A stretch of DNA of 64,000 nucleotides from Paenibacillus daejeonensis DSM 15491 (GTDB taxonomy: Bacteria > Bacillota > Bacilli > Paenibacillales > Paenibacillaceae), in contig NZ_KB899662.1 of the NCBI RefSeq assembly GCF_000378385.1, positions 375,883 through 439,882 of the forward strand. The letters run 5' to 3'. Shown here one piece after another: positions 1 through 8,101 of this stretch. The notes beneath the pieces are model-generated. The model was not told the origin of the DNA and did no database searches. It saw nothing but the letters and a program-made list of their open reading frames with translations. The position numbers and the translations under genes were made by a program. The first letter of the stretch is position 1. The number at the start of each line of letters is the position of its first letter.

Positions 1-16
1 CCAGCAGGTTGCCGAG

Positions 17-300
17 CAAATAGAGGAACAAAGGTGCGTTACAGCGGGCGATTGGCGGAGATGCGGGCAAATAGAGGAACAAAGGTGCGTTACAGCAGAT
101 GGTTGGCGGAGCTACGGGCAAATAGAGGAAGAAAGGTGCGTTACAGCTGCTGACCAGCAGGTTGCCGAGCAAATAGAGGAAGAAAGGTGCGTTACAGCGG
201 GCGCTTGGCGGAGCTACGGACAAATAGAGGAACAAAGGTGCGTTACAGCAACCGAGCAGCGGGTTGCCAGACAATTAGAGGAACAAAGGTGCGTTACAGC
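17..300. repeat. 51-nt tandem repeat array, six units
   Basis: A core reading CAAATAGAGGAACAAAGG followed by TGCGTTACAGC starts at 17, 68, 119, 170, 221 and 272, an exact 51-nt period. The 22 nt between cores are variable but related (GGCGGAGCTACGG or CCAGCAGGTTGCC types), so this is a tandem array and not CRISPR, whose spacers would be unrelated. The array may extend left of the window. Because 51 is a multiple of three it stays open in frame as a 17-residue repeat, but no ribosome binding site or start supports coding. Confidence 0.9.
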
Positions 301-333
301 GACCGACCAGCGGGTTGCCGGACACATCTGACT

Positions 334-376
334 AAAAAAAGACCCATGCAGCATATGCATGAGTCTCTTGGTCTTT
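334..376 (-). terminator. Intrinsic terminator of prfC
   Basis: On the minus strand, just after the prfC stop, AAAGACC (376-370) pairs with GGTCTTT (344-338). A nested perfect stem CATGCA/TGCATG lies inside, and a run of T follows (337-334). This is a typical Rho-independent terminator. Confidence 0.75.
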
Positions 377-384
377 ATTCGTGG

Positions 385-1971
385 CTAAGGCGCTATCTCC
401 AAAAACTTGGAGCTTGGATTTTTGTCCATCGCGGTACGCATGGCGTACTCATTCTCGAACAAGGCCACATAGTTGCCCTTCTTGTCCTTCACGAGTGTCG
501 AGTTAATCCGGTACTTGGACGGGTCGATCTTGTCGTCGACGATCCACCGCGCAAACTGGAATTGCAGACGGTGCAGTTGGATATCCACGCCGTACTCGCC
601 CTTCATCCGATACTCAAATACCTCAAACTGGAGCTGACCGACGACGCCGAGAATCGTCTCGTCGAAGTTGCCCGTCGAATGGAACACCTGAATGGTCCCT
701 TCCTCCGTCAACTGGTCAATGCCCTTCTGGTACTGCTTGTGCTTGAGCGCATTCTTGACTGTCACCTTGGCGAAAATCTCCGGCGAGAACGTGGGGAGCT
801 CATTGAACGTGATCTGTCCGCCCTGGGAGAGCGAGTCACCGATTCGGAAAATGCCCGGATCGAACAGACCGATAATATCACCCGGGTACGCGGACTCGAC
901 AATATCCCGGTCCTGAGCCAGAAACTGCTGCGGCTGGGACAGCTTAATATCCTTGCCCACCCGCACATGCTTGACACTCATCCCCCGGTCAAAACGGCCC
1001 GAGCAGATGCGCAGAAAAGCGATCCGATCGCGGTGTGCCGGGTTCATATTGGCCTGAATCTTGAACACATACCCTGAGAACTTCTCCGCCGTCGGCTCGA
1101 TCACGCCCTCATTGCTTTCCCGAGGCGTTGGTGGTGGTGCCAGCTGGAGGAAGTTCTCCAAGAAGGTCTGAACACCAAAGTTGTTGACGGCGCTGCCGAA
1201 GAACAGCGGCGTCAGTTCCCCCTGCTGCACTTTTTCCAGATCAAACTGATCGCCCGCTACGTCGAGCAGCTCCAGATCGCCCTTCAGTTGCTCATGCAGG
1301 AAGTCGCCAGCCATTTTGCCGATAATGTCATCGTTATAGCTGTCAACCTTGCGAACTTCGATTGTCGAATGGTCGGTGCCATTAAACAGCTCGACTTGAT
1401 TCTTCATCCGGTCGTAGACGCCGCACAGATCCCGTCCCATGCCTATAGGCCAGTTCATTGGCACTGCACGAATACCCAGTACCTGCTCGAGCTCCTCCAT
1501 CAGATCAAATGGACTCTTGCCCTCACGGTCCAGCTTGTTAATGAATGTAAAAATCGGAATGCCTCGCTGACGGCACACCTGGAACAGCTTGATGGTCTGC
1601 GCCTCGACACCTTTGGCGACGTCAATGAGCATGACGGCGCTATCGGCTGCCGTAAGCGTCCGGTAGGTGTCTTCACTGAAGTCTTGGTGACCAGGCGTAT
1701 CCAGAATGTTGACGCGATGACCGAGATAGTCAAACTGCATGACGGAAGAGGTGACCGAGATCCCGCGCTGCTTCTCGATTTCCATCCAGTCGGACGTTGC
1801 ATGACGGCTGGCCTTGCGCGCCTTGACCGTACCTGCGAGGCGGATCGCGCCGCCGAAGAGCAGGAGCTTCTCGGTCAGGGTGGTTTTCCCCGCATCGGGG
1901 TGAGAGATGATAGCGAACGTACGGCGCCGCTCCACCTCTTTCTTCAATTCGTCGGTTATTGGTTTACTCAT
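385..1971 (-). CDS. prfC: Peptide chain release factor 3 (RF3)
   Basis: Translational GTPase of 528 aa that recycles RF1/RF2 from the ribosome after termination. The P-loop SHPDAGKTTLTEK lies near residues 23-35, the G3 motif DTPGHQDF near residue 90, and the G4 motif NKLDRE near 145. The EF-G-like body and RF3 C-terminal domain follow, and the length matches RF3 (about 525-530 aa). I chose ATG at 1971 because GGGAAGG lies 6 nt upstream; a TTG 12 codons earlier has no ribosome binding site. It is a single gene with its own terminator. RF3 is the expected call rather than EF-G because of the length and the HPDAGKTT P-loop. Confidence 0.95.
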   Translation of the reverse strand: MSKPITDELKKEVERRRTFAIISHPDAGKTTLTEKLLLFGGAIRLAGTVKARKASRHATSDWMEIEKQRGISVTSSVMQFDYLGHRVNILDTPGHQDFSEDTYRTLTAADSAVMLIDVAKGVEAQTIKLFQVCRQRGIPIFTFINKLDREGKSPFDLMEELEQVLGIRAVPMNWPIGMGRDLCGVYDRMKNQVELFNGTDHSTIEVRKVDSYNDDIIGKMAGDFLHEQLKGDLELLDVAGDQFDLEKVQQGELTPLFFGSAVNNFGVQTFLENFLQLAPPPTPRESNEGVIEPTAEKFSGYVFKIQANMNPAHRDRIAFLRICSGRFDRGMSVKHVRVGKDIKLSQPQQFLAQDRDIVESAYPGDIIGLFDPGIFRIGDSLSQGGQITFNELPTFSPEIFAKVTVKNALKHKQYQKGIDQLTEEGTIQVFHSTGNFDETILGVVGQLQFEVFEYRMKGEYGVDIQLHRLQFQFARWIVDDKIDPSKYRINSTLVKDKKGNYVALFENEYAMRTAMDKNPSSKFLEIAP

Positions 1972-2059
1972 GCTTGCCTTCCCTTCGTTCGTAGCAAATT
2001 GGCTCAAAAAAGCAAACTGATCTAGATTAAGTTTTCGAGAGTCGCTGTGGGAAGAGGGG

Positions 2060-2173
2060 CTTCCGATCGCTGTTATTCCCAGGTTTCATAATTATTATCG
2101 ACTCAGCGGTTGAAATCCGGGAACAAAGGCGAACGTTCAACGCTTTCTGTAAGAAAGCGACCTCGGAAGCATA
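2060..2173. repeat. Dispersed intergenic element (family B, reverse copy) plus hairpin module
   Basis: This gene-free stretch between prfC and zwf holds a diverged reverse-complement copy of the element also found at 27689-27836 and 48933-49156; shared blocks include CTTCCGATCGCTGTT and AGCGGTTGAAATCCGGG. It is followed by a 19-nt hairpin CGCTTTCTGTAAGAAAGCG (2141-2159), AC, and CTCGGAAGCATA ending at 2173. That module recurs at 42583, 48966 and 49021. No ORF here looks real. Confidence 0.75.
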
Positions 2174-2253
2174 CGCTTTTCTCCAGCCTCCCTCTTCCCT
2201 TCACTGCTCCTCGTTCACTCCGTCTAAAGACAGAATCTTTTATTAACCAATCA

Positions 2254-3807
2254 TTATTTAGAGTTGGAGACCCAAATGACGTTGTCCTCTTCCTGGCCGT
2301 TGACGGGCCACCAGTGGAAGCCGTCCTTGGCGAGCAGTTGCTCTGCCTCTTGAGGGCCCCAGGAGCCTGCCGGGTAGGTCGGGATGTCGCCCTCGTCCTT
2401 ACGCCACGCGGCAGCGATTTTGTCCACGAACGCCCAGGCGTGCGACACTTCGTCCCACCGGGTGAAGTAGGTGGACTCGCCGCGTGTGGCATCAAAGATC
2501 AGCCGCTCGTAAGCTTCGGGTGTATTCAGGCCGATCAGGCAGCTCTGGCAGAATTCCATCGCTACCGGCTGGACCTGAGAGTCTGCGCCTGGCTTCTTGG
2601 CGTTGATCTTGATGTAGATGCCCTCCATCGGATTGACCCGGATGACGAGCAGGTTCGGATTGAGTTGATGCTTGCCGCCAAACAACACATTGTTCGGCAC
2701 GTTCTTGAACTCAATGACGACCTCCGTCGTCTTCACCGGCATCCGCTTGCCCGTCCGGATGTAGAACGGTACGCCAGCCCAGCGGAAGTTATCCACCATG
2801 ACCCGAGCAGCAAAATAGGTCTCGGTCTTGGAGTCCGGTGCAACGGAATCCTCCTCGCGGTAGCCTGGTAAATCCTTGCCACGAGCAGAACCGCTGGTGT
2901 ATTGACCGCGCACCACATGACGTGCCGCCCGCTCCAGCGTGTCGTACTGGCGCAGCGACCGCAGCACTTTGACCTTCTCATCGCGAATGTCTTCAGGATG
3001 CAGTCGGCTCGGCGGCTCCATGGCGATCATACTGAGCATCTGCAGCATATGGTTCTGCCCCATGTCGCGGAGCGCCCCGGATTTATCATAGTAGCCGCCG
3101 CGTTCCTCCACGCCGACCGTTTCAGATAACGTAATCTGTATATTAGCAATATGCTTGTTGTTCCAGAGCGGTTCGAAGAAGGCATTGGCAAACCGCAGCA
3201 CTTCGATATTCTGAACCATCTCTTTGCCCAAGTAATGGTCGATCCGGAAAATATCTTTCTCGTCAAACACTTGGGAGAGCTCATCGTTAAGCTTTTGCGC
3301 GGATTCCAGGTCGTAGCCGAATGGCTTCTCAATGACAACGCGGTGCCAGCCTTTGGTTTCCAGCAAGCCGCCATCCCGCAGATTATAAGAAACCGGCCCG
3401 AACAGCGAAGGCGCCAGCGCCAGATAGAACAGGCGGTTGCCCTGAATACCGAATTGCGTATCAAGACGAGCCGTGAGCTCGCTCAGTTCGCGGAAGCCGT
3501 CGACATTGTTAATATCGAGCGACATATAGACGAAATGCTCGGCGAACCGGTTCCATTGCTCGGCATCGTCCGCCTTGTAGCGCGAGAACTCGGTGATTGA
3601 TTCATATACATCCTCACGGAATTGCTCATGGGTACGGGGGCGGCGCGCCAGGCCAACTACTGCAAAATCCTCAGCCAGCTTGCCTTCCTTGTACAGACTG
3701 AACAAGGCAGGGAACAGCTTGCGGCGGGCCAGGTCGCCGGTAGCTCCGAACAAATAAAATACCGCTCCCGCGGCAGCAGTGGGTTCCATTGTATAGTAAT
3801 CTGCCAT
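2254..3807 (-). CDS. zwf: Glucose-6-phosphate 1-dehydrogenase
   Basis: Cytosolic enzyme (517 aa) that oxidises glucose-6-phosphate to 6-phosphogluconolactone with NADP+, the entry step of the oxidative pentose phosphate pathway. The Rossmann motif GATGDLARRK is at residues 21-30. The substrate signature RIDHYLGKE is at 188-196, with the catalytic His near 191, and EKPFG is at 160-164. The length is normal for the family. ATG at 3807 has GAGGG a few bases upstream. A possible promoter on the minus strand is TTGTCA, 16 nt, TACAGT near 3868. It appears monocistronic, with no gnd gene next to it. Confidence 0.96.
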   Translation of the reverse strand: MADYYTMEPTAAAGAVFYLFGATGDLARRKLFPALFSLYKEGKLAEDFAVVGLARRPRTHEQFREDVYESITEFSRYKADDAEQWNRFAEHFVYMSLDINNVDGFRELSELTARLDTQFGIQGNRLFYLALAPSLFGPVSYNLRDGGLLETKGWHRVVIEKPFGYDLESAQKLNDELSQVFDEKDIFRIDHYLGKEMVQNIEVLRFANAFFEPLWNNKHIANIQITLSETVGVEERGGYYDKSGALRDMGQNHMLQMLSMIAMEPPSRLHPEDIRDEKVKVLRSLRQYDTLERAARHVVRGQYTSGSARGKDLPGYREEDSVAPDSKTETYFAARVMVDNFRWAGVPFYIRTGKRMPVKTTEVVIEFKNVPNNVLFGGKHQLNPNLLVIRVNPMEGIYIKINAKKPGADSQVQPVAMEFCQSCLIGLNTPEAYERLIFDATRGESTYFTRWDEVSHAWAFVDKIAAAWRKDEGDIPTYPAGSWGPQEAEQLLAKDGFHWWPVNGQEEDNVIWVSNSK

Positions 3808-3957
3808 AATCCCTCATTCTTTCCTATGTATTTGAATGCATGCATGGGTGTTATCTTGTACTGTAGTTTAGCATATCTGCCTGACAAGTGCTATTCATCG
3901 GTTCATAAAAAAAACTGATCCTTCCCCATATAAATGGTGATGACCGGCGGACGGGAA

Positions 3958-4719
3958 TTACCTGGAGCGCGGACTGTAATCGCCTGTAATGAGAGGGATA
4001 CCTCCGGCAATCGTATGACTGCCTGTGAGGCGGTCATAATGCGTTGCCAGTTGCAGATTGATTTGGGCCTCCCCACTGAATGCCGACCGTCCCAGACGAT
4101 CCGTGTAGTATGTGCTGCTAGATGAGCCGTTATCCTCATACCGCTCCTGTAGTGATGCGCCTGCCGCTTCGGCGATTCGTTCCGCTGCATCCTCCACTTG
4201 TGCCGTTCCCCGGAAGGAAAGAGACCATGTCTCCTCCTCCCTCAATCGTTCTAGCGGCTCTTCCACAAATCTTGCCTGCTTCAGCAGCTCCTGCCGGGAC
4301 AGCCCGGACTTCGTTTCCAGCACCAGCACAAAGGCCTGCGGAGCCTCCGGCTCCGAGTTCTCCGTCTCGGCGTGCCACAGGGTCCAACTTGCGCTCCCTT
4401 GCTGGCGTCTCGTCACCAGTCCTTCCGTCGTACCCGACATGGGTGGCAATTCAAGCCGTTGCGCGAGTGCCTTGATCTCCGATACACCGGCCCGTCCGTC
4501 CCAGCGCATCGACCATTCCGCCGACTGTGCCCCTCCTTGCAGCCAAGGATCCGTCCATCCCCACAAGCTGTCCACCGTCTGGGCCAGTGTCTCAGTTGGA
4601 CGGCTGTCGACTGGGGCAGCCGTTTCCTGGCGAACCAGCCAAATGGCGCACACCATCAAGATCACCAGAGCTACCCATACACTACGCCACTTCTTCGTTC
4701 TATTAGAAGATTGGGCCAA
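3958..4719 (-). CDS. YwmB-like TATA-box-binding-fold protein
   Basis: Membrane-anchored protein of about 253 aa. One hydrophobic segment (KKWRSVWVALVILMVCAIW region) lies near the N-terminus, followed by an extracytoplasmic domain. The C-terminal signature INLQLATHYDRLTG...GIPLITGDY resembles the YwmB family (TATA-box-binding-like fold, unknown function, found in endospore formers). I prefer TTG at 4719 because GGAGGAGGAG lies 6 nt upstream; an ATG at 4755 has no ribosome binding site. In Bacillus ywmB sits near murAA and spoIID, but here it lies between zwf and an unrelated small gene, so the context does not help. The family call rests on the C-terminal motif only. Confidence 0.6.
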   Translation of the reverse strand: MAQSSNRTKKWRSVWVALVILMVCAIWLVRQETAAPVDSRPTETLAQTVDSLWGWTDPWLQGGAQSAEWSMRWDGRAGVSEIKALAQRLELPPMSGTTEGLVTRRQQGSASWTLWHAETENSEPEAPQAFVLVLETKSGLSRQELLKQARFVEEPLERLREEETWSLSFRGTAQVEDAAERIAEAAGASLQERYEDNGSSSSTYYTDRLGRSAFSGEAQINLQLATHYDRLTGSHTIAGGIPLITGDYSPRSR

Positions 4720-4828
4720 GCGAATCTCCTCCTCCACCGGCAAAAGCCGTGACATCTGGGTATTTGACCATACGCATCCGCCCCCTGGTGAATATACTGC
4801 TTGCAGAAGCCTTGGGAGGTGTCAACGC

Positions 4829-5218
4829 ATGGAACCTATTTTTCCGCTTCACGAAGAGCGGATCAGTCAGTTCTGCGGTCAGGTTGTATGTGCGGTGATG
4901 AAAGACGGTACGCGATATGTCGGCGTGCTCAGTTCATGTAAAGGCGGCCGGCTGATGCTGAACGACCACGGATCGCATGGGCATACCGGCCATCCGCATA
5001 TCAGCAGTGATGCAGGAATCAGCGCAGCCAAGCCAGATAAGAAAAAGAACTCCAAATCCAAGAAAGCAGCCAAGGAAGCCGAGCCGACTGCGGAAACACA
5101 AGCTTTTGGCCCCTATGGCTACGGGTATAACTACGGCTACGGTCCAGGTTATTACCCCTTCGGCCCGCCAATTGGACTGGAGCTCGGCTTACTGGCCTTC
5201 TTATTCCTGTTGCTGTAG
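4829..5218 (+). CDS. Small Sm-like-domain protein with Gly/Tyr-rich tail
   Basis: A 129-aa protein that I do not recognise by name. Residues 1-45 (CGQVVCAVMKDGTRYVGVL, then GGRLMLND) look like a small Sm/LSM-type beta barrel. A Lys-rich stretch (KPDKKKNSKSKK) follows, then a Gly/Tyr-rich segment (YGYGYNYGYGPGYYP). It ends in a short hydrophobic tail LGLLAFLFLLL that could insert in the membrane. The start is supported by GGGAGG 9 nt upstream of ATG. It is divergent from the YwmB-like gene and followed by a terminator. The composition suggests a surface or coat-associated protein, but this is inference. Confidence 0.65.
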   Translation: MEPIFPLHEERISQFCGQVVCAVMKDGTRYVGVLSSCKGGRLMLNDHGSHGHTGHPHISSDAGISAAKPDKKKNSKSKKAAKEAEPTAETQAFGPYGYGYNYGYGPGYYPFGPPIGLELGLLAFLFLLL

Positions 5219-5247
5219 TCGCACCGCTGGCTGGAATGGTTTGAGAG

Positions 5248-5279
5248 AGCGCTCGCCGGTGAACGGTCGGGCGCTTTTT
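5248..5279 (+). terminator. Intrinsic terminator
   Basis: AGCGCTCG (5248-5255) pairs with CGGGCGCT (5268-5275), and T residues follow. It lies 30 nt after the stop of the small Sm-like gene. Confidence 0.65.
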
Positions 5280-5457
5280 GGGTTTGTTCCACTCTTTTCG
5301 TTATAGGATAAGTTCGATTCAGTGATGGATATTCCTGCCTTTTTGGGTGAGGTTTAGGAGCGGTTGCAATCTTTTTCTCAGAAAAGTGGTAAATTCATCC
5401 TAATCCCGGTTATATAGATAGTATAAATCTGTTCATGAACGAGAGGCGGGTGCACGA

Positions 5458-6702
5458 ATGGTACAGTCTGCACGAAGCATTGTCCGAGCCGGATATTCTC
5501 ACAGAGTACACCCGGTGATGCCTTACGCCCACTATCCACAACAATACGAGGAGTCTTTGATCTCTCCGTTTAACAGCTACACTTACTTTGGAAAAGGCAC
5601 CTGGGCCCGTACTGTGCGCTCCGCGGCCGACAGCGTCCGCGAGTGGCGGGAGCAAGGCGAACAGCTGCTTCAAGAGCTGCAGCGCTTTCTCGGAGCACAC
5701 ACGTCGCCTTGGCATGCTCGCAAGCTCACCTTGTCGAATGCAGATATGAAGGGCAAGGTACAGCGGGGTGCCAGAATACATACGTACTCCCTTCATATTG
5801 TTGCTCCAGCCCAGGCGGAAATGGTGTGCAGCTATGAGCTGGCTCAGGACGGGTTGTCCATCGCTGAACCCGGTCGGCACCGGTTCTTGGTCCGGCAGGG
5901 CGAGCAAATGACAGAGCTCTCTGTAGAAACCAGCATGACGGATACGAACGGACATCTGCTCGCCAAGCTCCAGCAGACGATCCAACAGGCGGATCTCGGC
6001 ATCCAGGTTGATATTTTGGCGGACAATGGACGTCAGCTCCTGGCATTGGAGCTTAAAGGCAGCCAAGCTTTTTGTTTGACTGACCTGGAGGGAAGCGTCA
6101 TCTCTGCGGTCGGGGCGGGGCAGCCGTCGTCTGCCGCTGAACATGCCCGTGTGCAACTCGACGGTGGTTCTGTGCAGACCGTTCAGAATAGCTTGTTAAC
6201 GCTCGATGCTGGTCGGGTGAAGCTGCAGTTGGATGGAGCGGGGACCCAGCCGTCGACTGTCAAGGTCGAACAGGATCAGGAAGCCGTGATTGATAGCATC
6301 CGCCTGCTCATGGAACAGGTCAATAGCTTGATTAACGAGGATTCAGACGGAGCAGAACTGCTCAACCCCGAGCTGCGGGACAGCATTCAACGGGTGATGA
6401 ACTCGCCTTCATACTCCTTATTAGGCTTTTCCCAGACGGCGCTAAGAACCTGGTCACTGGATACTGAGCTGCTTGCGGCCGCTCTAGCAGATGATCCTGG
6501 ACGGGTCGAGCGGGAACTCGGAGGGCCCTATGGCTGGGCTGGCCGTCTGAACGAGACGATTGCCCGCCTCATTGAATGGCCTGCGCGGGAGATGATGAAT
6601 CCGGCGGATCAGTTAATGCATCAGTTTACGCTGTACGAGTCGTCGATGCAATCCTATTGGCATGTCCCCCACAGTGGATGGATGATTAATGAACAGGCTT
6701 GA
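5458..6702 (+). CDS. Orphan FliD-like (flagellar cap-related) protein
   Basis: A 414-aa soluble protein. The middle (LQQTIQQADLGIQVDILADNG followed by LLALEL, near residues 170-200) resembles the hook-associated FliD pattern. The C-terminal third (LMEQVNSLIN, ELRDSIQRV, GFSQTALRTWSLD, and later LIEWPAREMMNP) is like the FliD C-terminal helical and capping segments. No flagellar gene is nearby, and the first 30 residues (MPYAHYPQQY) are not FliD-like. The start has GAGGCGGG upstream. It could cap a filament, be a decayed duplicate, or act outside the flagellum. The similarity is judged by eye and needs a profile search. Confidence 0.5.
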   Translation: MVQSARSIVRAGYSHRVHPVMPYAHYPQQYEESLISPFNSYTYFGKGTWARTVRSAADSVREWREQGEQLLQELQRFLGAHTSPWHARKLTLSNADMKGKVQRGARIHTYSLHIVAPAQAEMVCSYELAQDGLSIAEPGRHRFLVRQGEQMTELSVETSMTDTNGHLLAKLQQTIQQADLGIQVDILADNGRQLLALELKGSQAFCLTDLEGSVISAVGAGQPSSAAEHARVQLDGGSVQTVQNSLLTLDAGRVKLQLDGAGTQPSTVKVEQDQEAVIDSIRLLMEQVNSLINEDSDGAELLNPELRDSIQRVMNSPSYSLLGFSQTALRTWSLDTELLAAALADDPGRVERELGGPYGWAGRLNETIARLIEWPAREMMNPADQLMHQFTLYESSMQSYWHVPHSGWMINEQA

Positions 6703-6780
6703 GTCACGGTGAAGTGAGTGCCAGCCACACGCAAACTAAGCTGGCCAGCTATTCCGACACAGCACCCACCCCTGCTGCTC

Positions 6781-6940
6781 TAACGGCGACAGGCGCGCTT
6801 ATTCGGTCCATTTGGCGGTCGTTGCTGGGCTAACGGACACAGATAGAGTGTCGATTAATACTGTATCGGTTATCGCGCATCACTCAGGATTCATGTTTTG
6901 CTGTAACGAACACCACAGCACCTATTAGGCCTTAAAGTTC
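6781..6940. repeat. Dispersed intergenic element (family A, direct copy) in a 300-nt gene-free gap
   Basis: TAACGG-type units start at 6781 and 6831 (50 nt apart). They are followed by a segment of about 95 nt (6848-6940; GTGTCGATTAATACTG, TATCGGTTATCGCGCATC, CTGTAACG, CACCACAGCACCTATTA). The segment recurs in reverse complement at 25600-25697 with roughly three quarters of positions identical. No gene, terminator or promoter is evident in 6703-7003. Confidence 0.75.
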
Positions 6941-7003
6941 TGAAATATCCCATTCGCCCACGAAGCTTCTCCTGGATTACAGGAGTAAGCTTCTTTCCGC
7001 AAT

Positions 7004-7435
7004 TCAAGATTCCTTGCGTTTGTTGCGCATGGCGCGAATTAGCTTGATCCCTTCCTGCTCCCCCTGCGCGAATGCCTGGTATTCCGGCGATTCCACCGGG
7101 TATAGCGCCACTTTGCCAGCTGCGTCAAAATGAATTCCCCAACCGAATTTCTTCGGCAACATCGATGCACGCAAGCACGGCTGTTGTTTGCTGCGAAACG
7201 CCTCTTCCAACGCTTGGCCCTCGCGCTCCCGTTCCTCATCCGAGAGACCTTTTTGCTGAATATGCACTTCCACTAGCAGCTCGTCTGATGTGAAATGGTA
7301 CGGGTGCCGGGTAATCAGTTCATGCTCGATGCCGGCTTTGGTTTTGGAGCCGCCTCTCTCGGGCGGTACGATGCCATACTCTGCCGGACAATCTTCAGCA
7401 ATCAGAATAAAGCTTTCATAATAGTTAGTATCCAC
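7004..7435 (-). CDS. DUF6157 family protein
   Basis: A soluble protein of 143 aa with unknown function. The N-terminal block (TNYYESFILIAEDCPAEYG) and the following HELITRHPYHFTSDELL and FGWGIHFDAAGKVALYP segments are typical of DUF6157. The reading frame runs 30 codons further upstream. However, GTG at 7435 is preceded by AAAGAGGTG at good spacing and begins at the family's conserved start, so I take that as the start. It is divergent from the greA paralogue and isolated, with no functional clue from its neighbours. Confidence 0.75.
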   Translation of the reverse strand: MDTNYYESFILIAEDCPAEYGIVPPERGGSKTKAGIEHELITRHPYHFTSDELLVEVHIQQKGLSDEEREREGQALEEAFRSKQQPCLRASMLPKKFGWGIHFDAAGKVALYPVESPEYQAFAQGEQEGIKLIRAMRNKRKES

Positions 7436-7495
7436 GGGCTCACTCACCTCTTTATTTAAATGAAATGCCGTCCCCTTCAGACTTGGCTTCCGAGG

Positions 7496-8032
7496 ATGGA
7501 TAGTATACAATTGAACGAAACGCAAGCTATTGGTGAAGGGCGGTTGCAGGAATTGGAAAATGAAGAATTAATTTTGACGCCAGAAGGGCTGGCCAAGCTC
7601 GAAGCTGAGCTCATGGAGCTGAAGACAGTGAAGCGCAAGGAACTGTCGGAACGGCTCAAGGTCGCGATCAGCTATGGCGACTTGAAGGAAAACAGTGAAT
7701 ATCATTCGGCCAAGGACGACCAGGCCTTTATGGAAACACGCATCCTTCAAATCGAGCGGATGCTGAAGACTGCCAAGGTCGTGGATGCCAGCAGCCGGAC
7801 CTCCGATGTCGTGAGCGTCGGCGGCGCGGTTGTGCTTCATGACCTGGAATTCAATGAGAAAATCGAGTATCAAATCGTCAGCCCGGTTGAGGCCGATGTT
7901 GCAGATAACAAAATTTCGTACGAAAGCCCGCTCGGCAAGGAGCTCATCGGCAAGAAAGTCGGTGACAAGGTGAACGTTACCGCGCCAATGGGCGTCATCA
8001 CCTACGAACTGTTGGAGATCAAGGAAGGCTGA
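7496..8032 (+). CDS. greA: Transcription elongation factor GreA paralogue
   Basis: Cleavage factor that rescues backtracked RNA polymerase through its coiled-coil tip. The GreA N-terminal coiled coil (LTPEGLAKLEAELMELK, ISYGDLKENSEYHSAKDDQAF) is followed by the C-terminal FKBP-like domain (SPLGKELIGKKVGDKV). ATG at 7496 gives 178 aa and about 20 extra residues. TTG at 7553, with GAAGGGCGG 9 nt upstream, gives 159 aa, the usual GreA length, and may be the real start. The wording differs from the usual Firmicute housekeeping GreA, so a second copy elsewhere in the genome is likely. A strong hairpin follows. Confidence 0.85.
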   Translation: MDSIQLNETQAIGEGRLQELENEELILTPEGLAKLEAELMELKTVKRKELSERLKVAISYGDLKENSEYHSAKDDQAFMETRILQIERMLKTAKVVDASSRTSDVVSVGGAVVLHDLEFNEKIEYQIVSPVEADVADNKISYESPLGKELIGKKVGDKVNVTAPMGVITYELLEIKEG

Positions 8033-8068
8033 TACCCTCAGTGAACGCTGCCAGCGATTAACCCAGCA

Positions 8069-8094
8069 CAAGGGACCCTGAAAAGGGTCCCTTG
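8069..8094. terminator. Hairpin between convergent greA and moeA
   Basis: CAAGGGACCC and GGGTCCCTTG form a perfect 10-bp stem with a TGAAAA loop. It is positioned to end both convergent genes, though the T tract is weak on both strands. Confidence 0.7.
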
Positions 8095-8101
8095 TTGCCA
8101 T

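Noticed and set aside
17-300. CRISPR-like array of about 29-nt repeats with 22-nt spacers
   Set aside because: The intervening sequences are related to each other and the full 51-nt unit repeats, and no cas genes are present. It is an ordinary tandem array.
187-1077. Open frame starting in the first repeat array and running antisense through prfC
   Set aside because: It is antisense to a clear RF3 gene for most of its length, and its N-terminus is just the translated 51-nt repeat.
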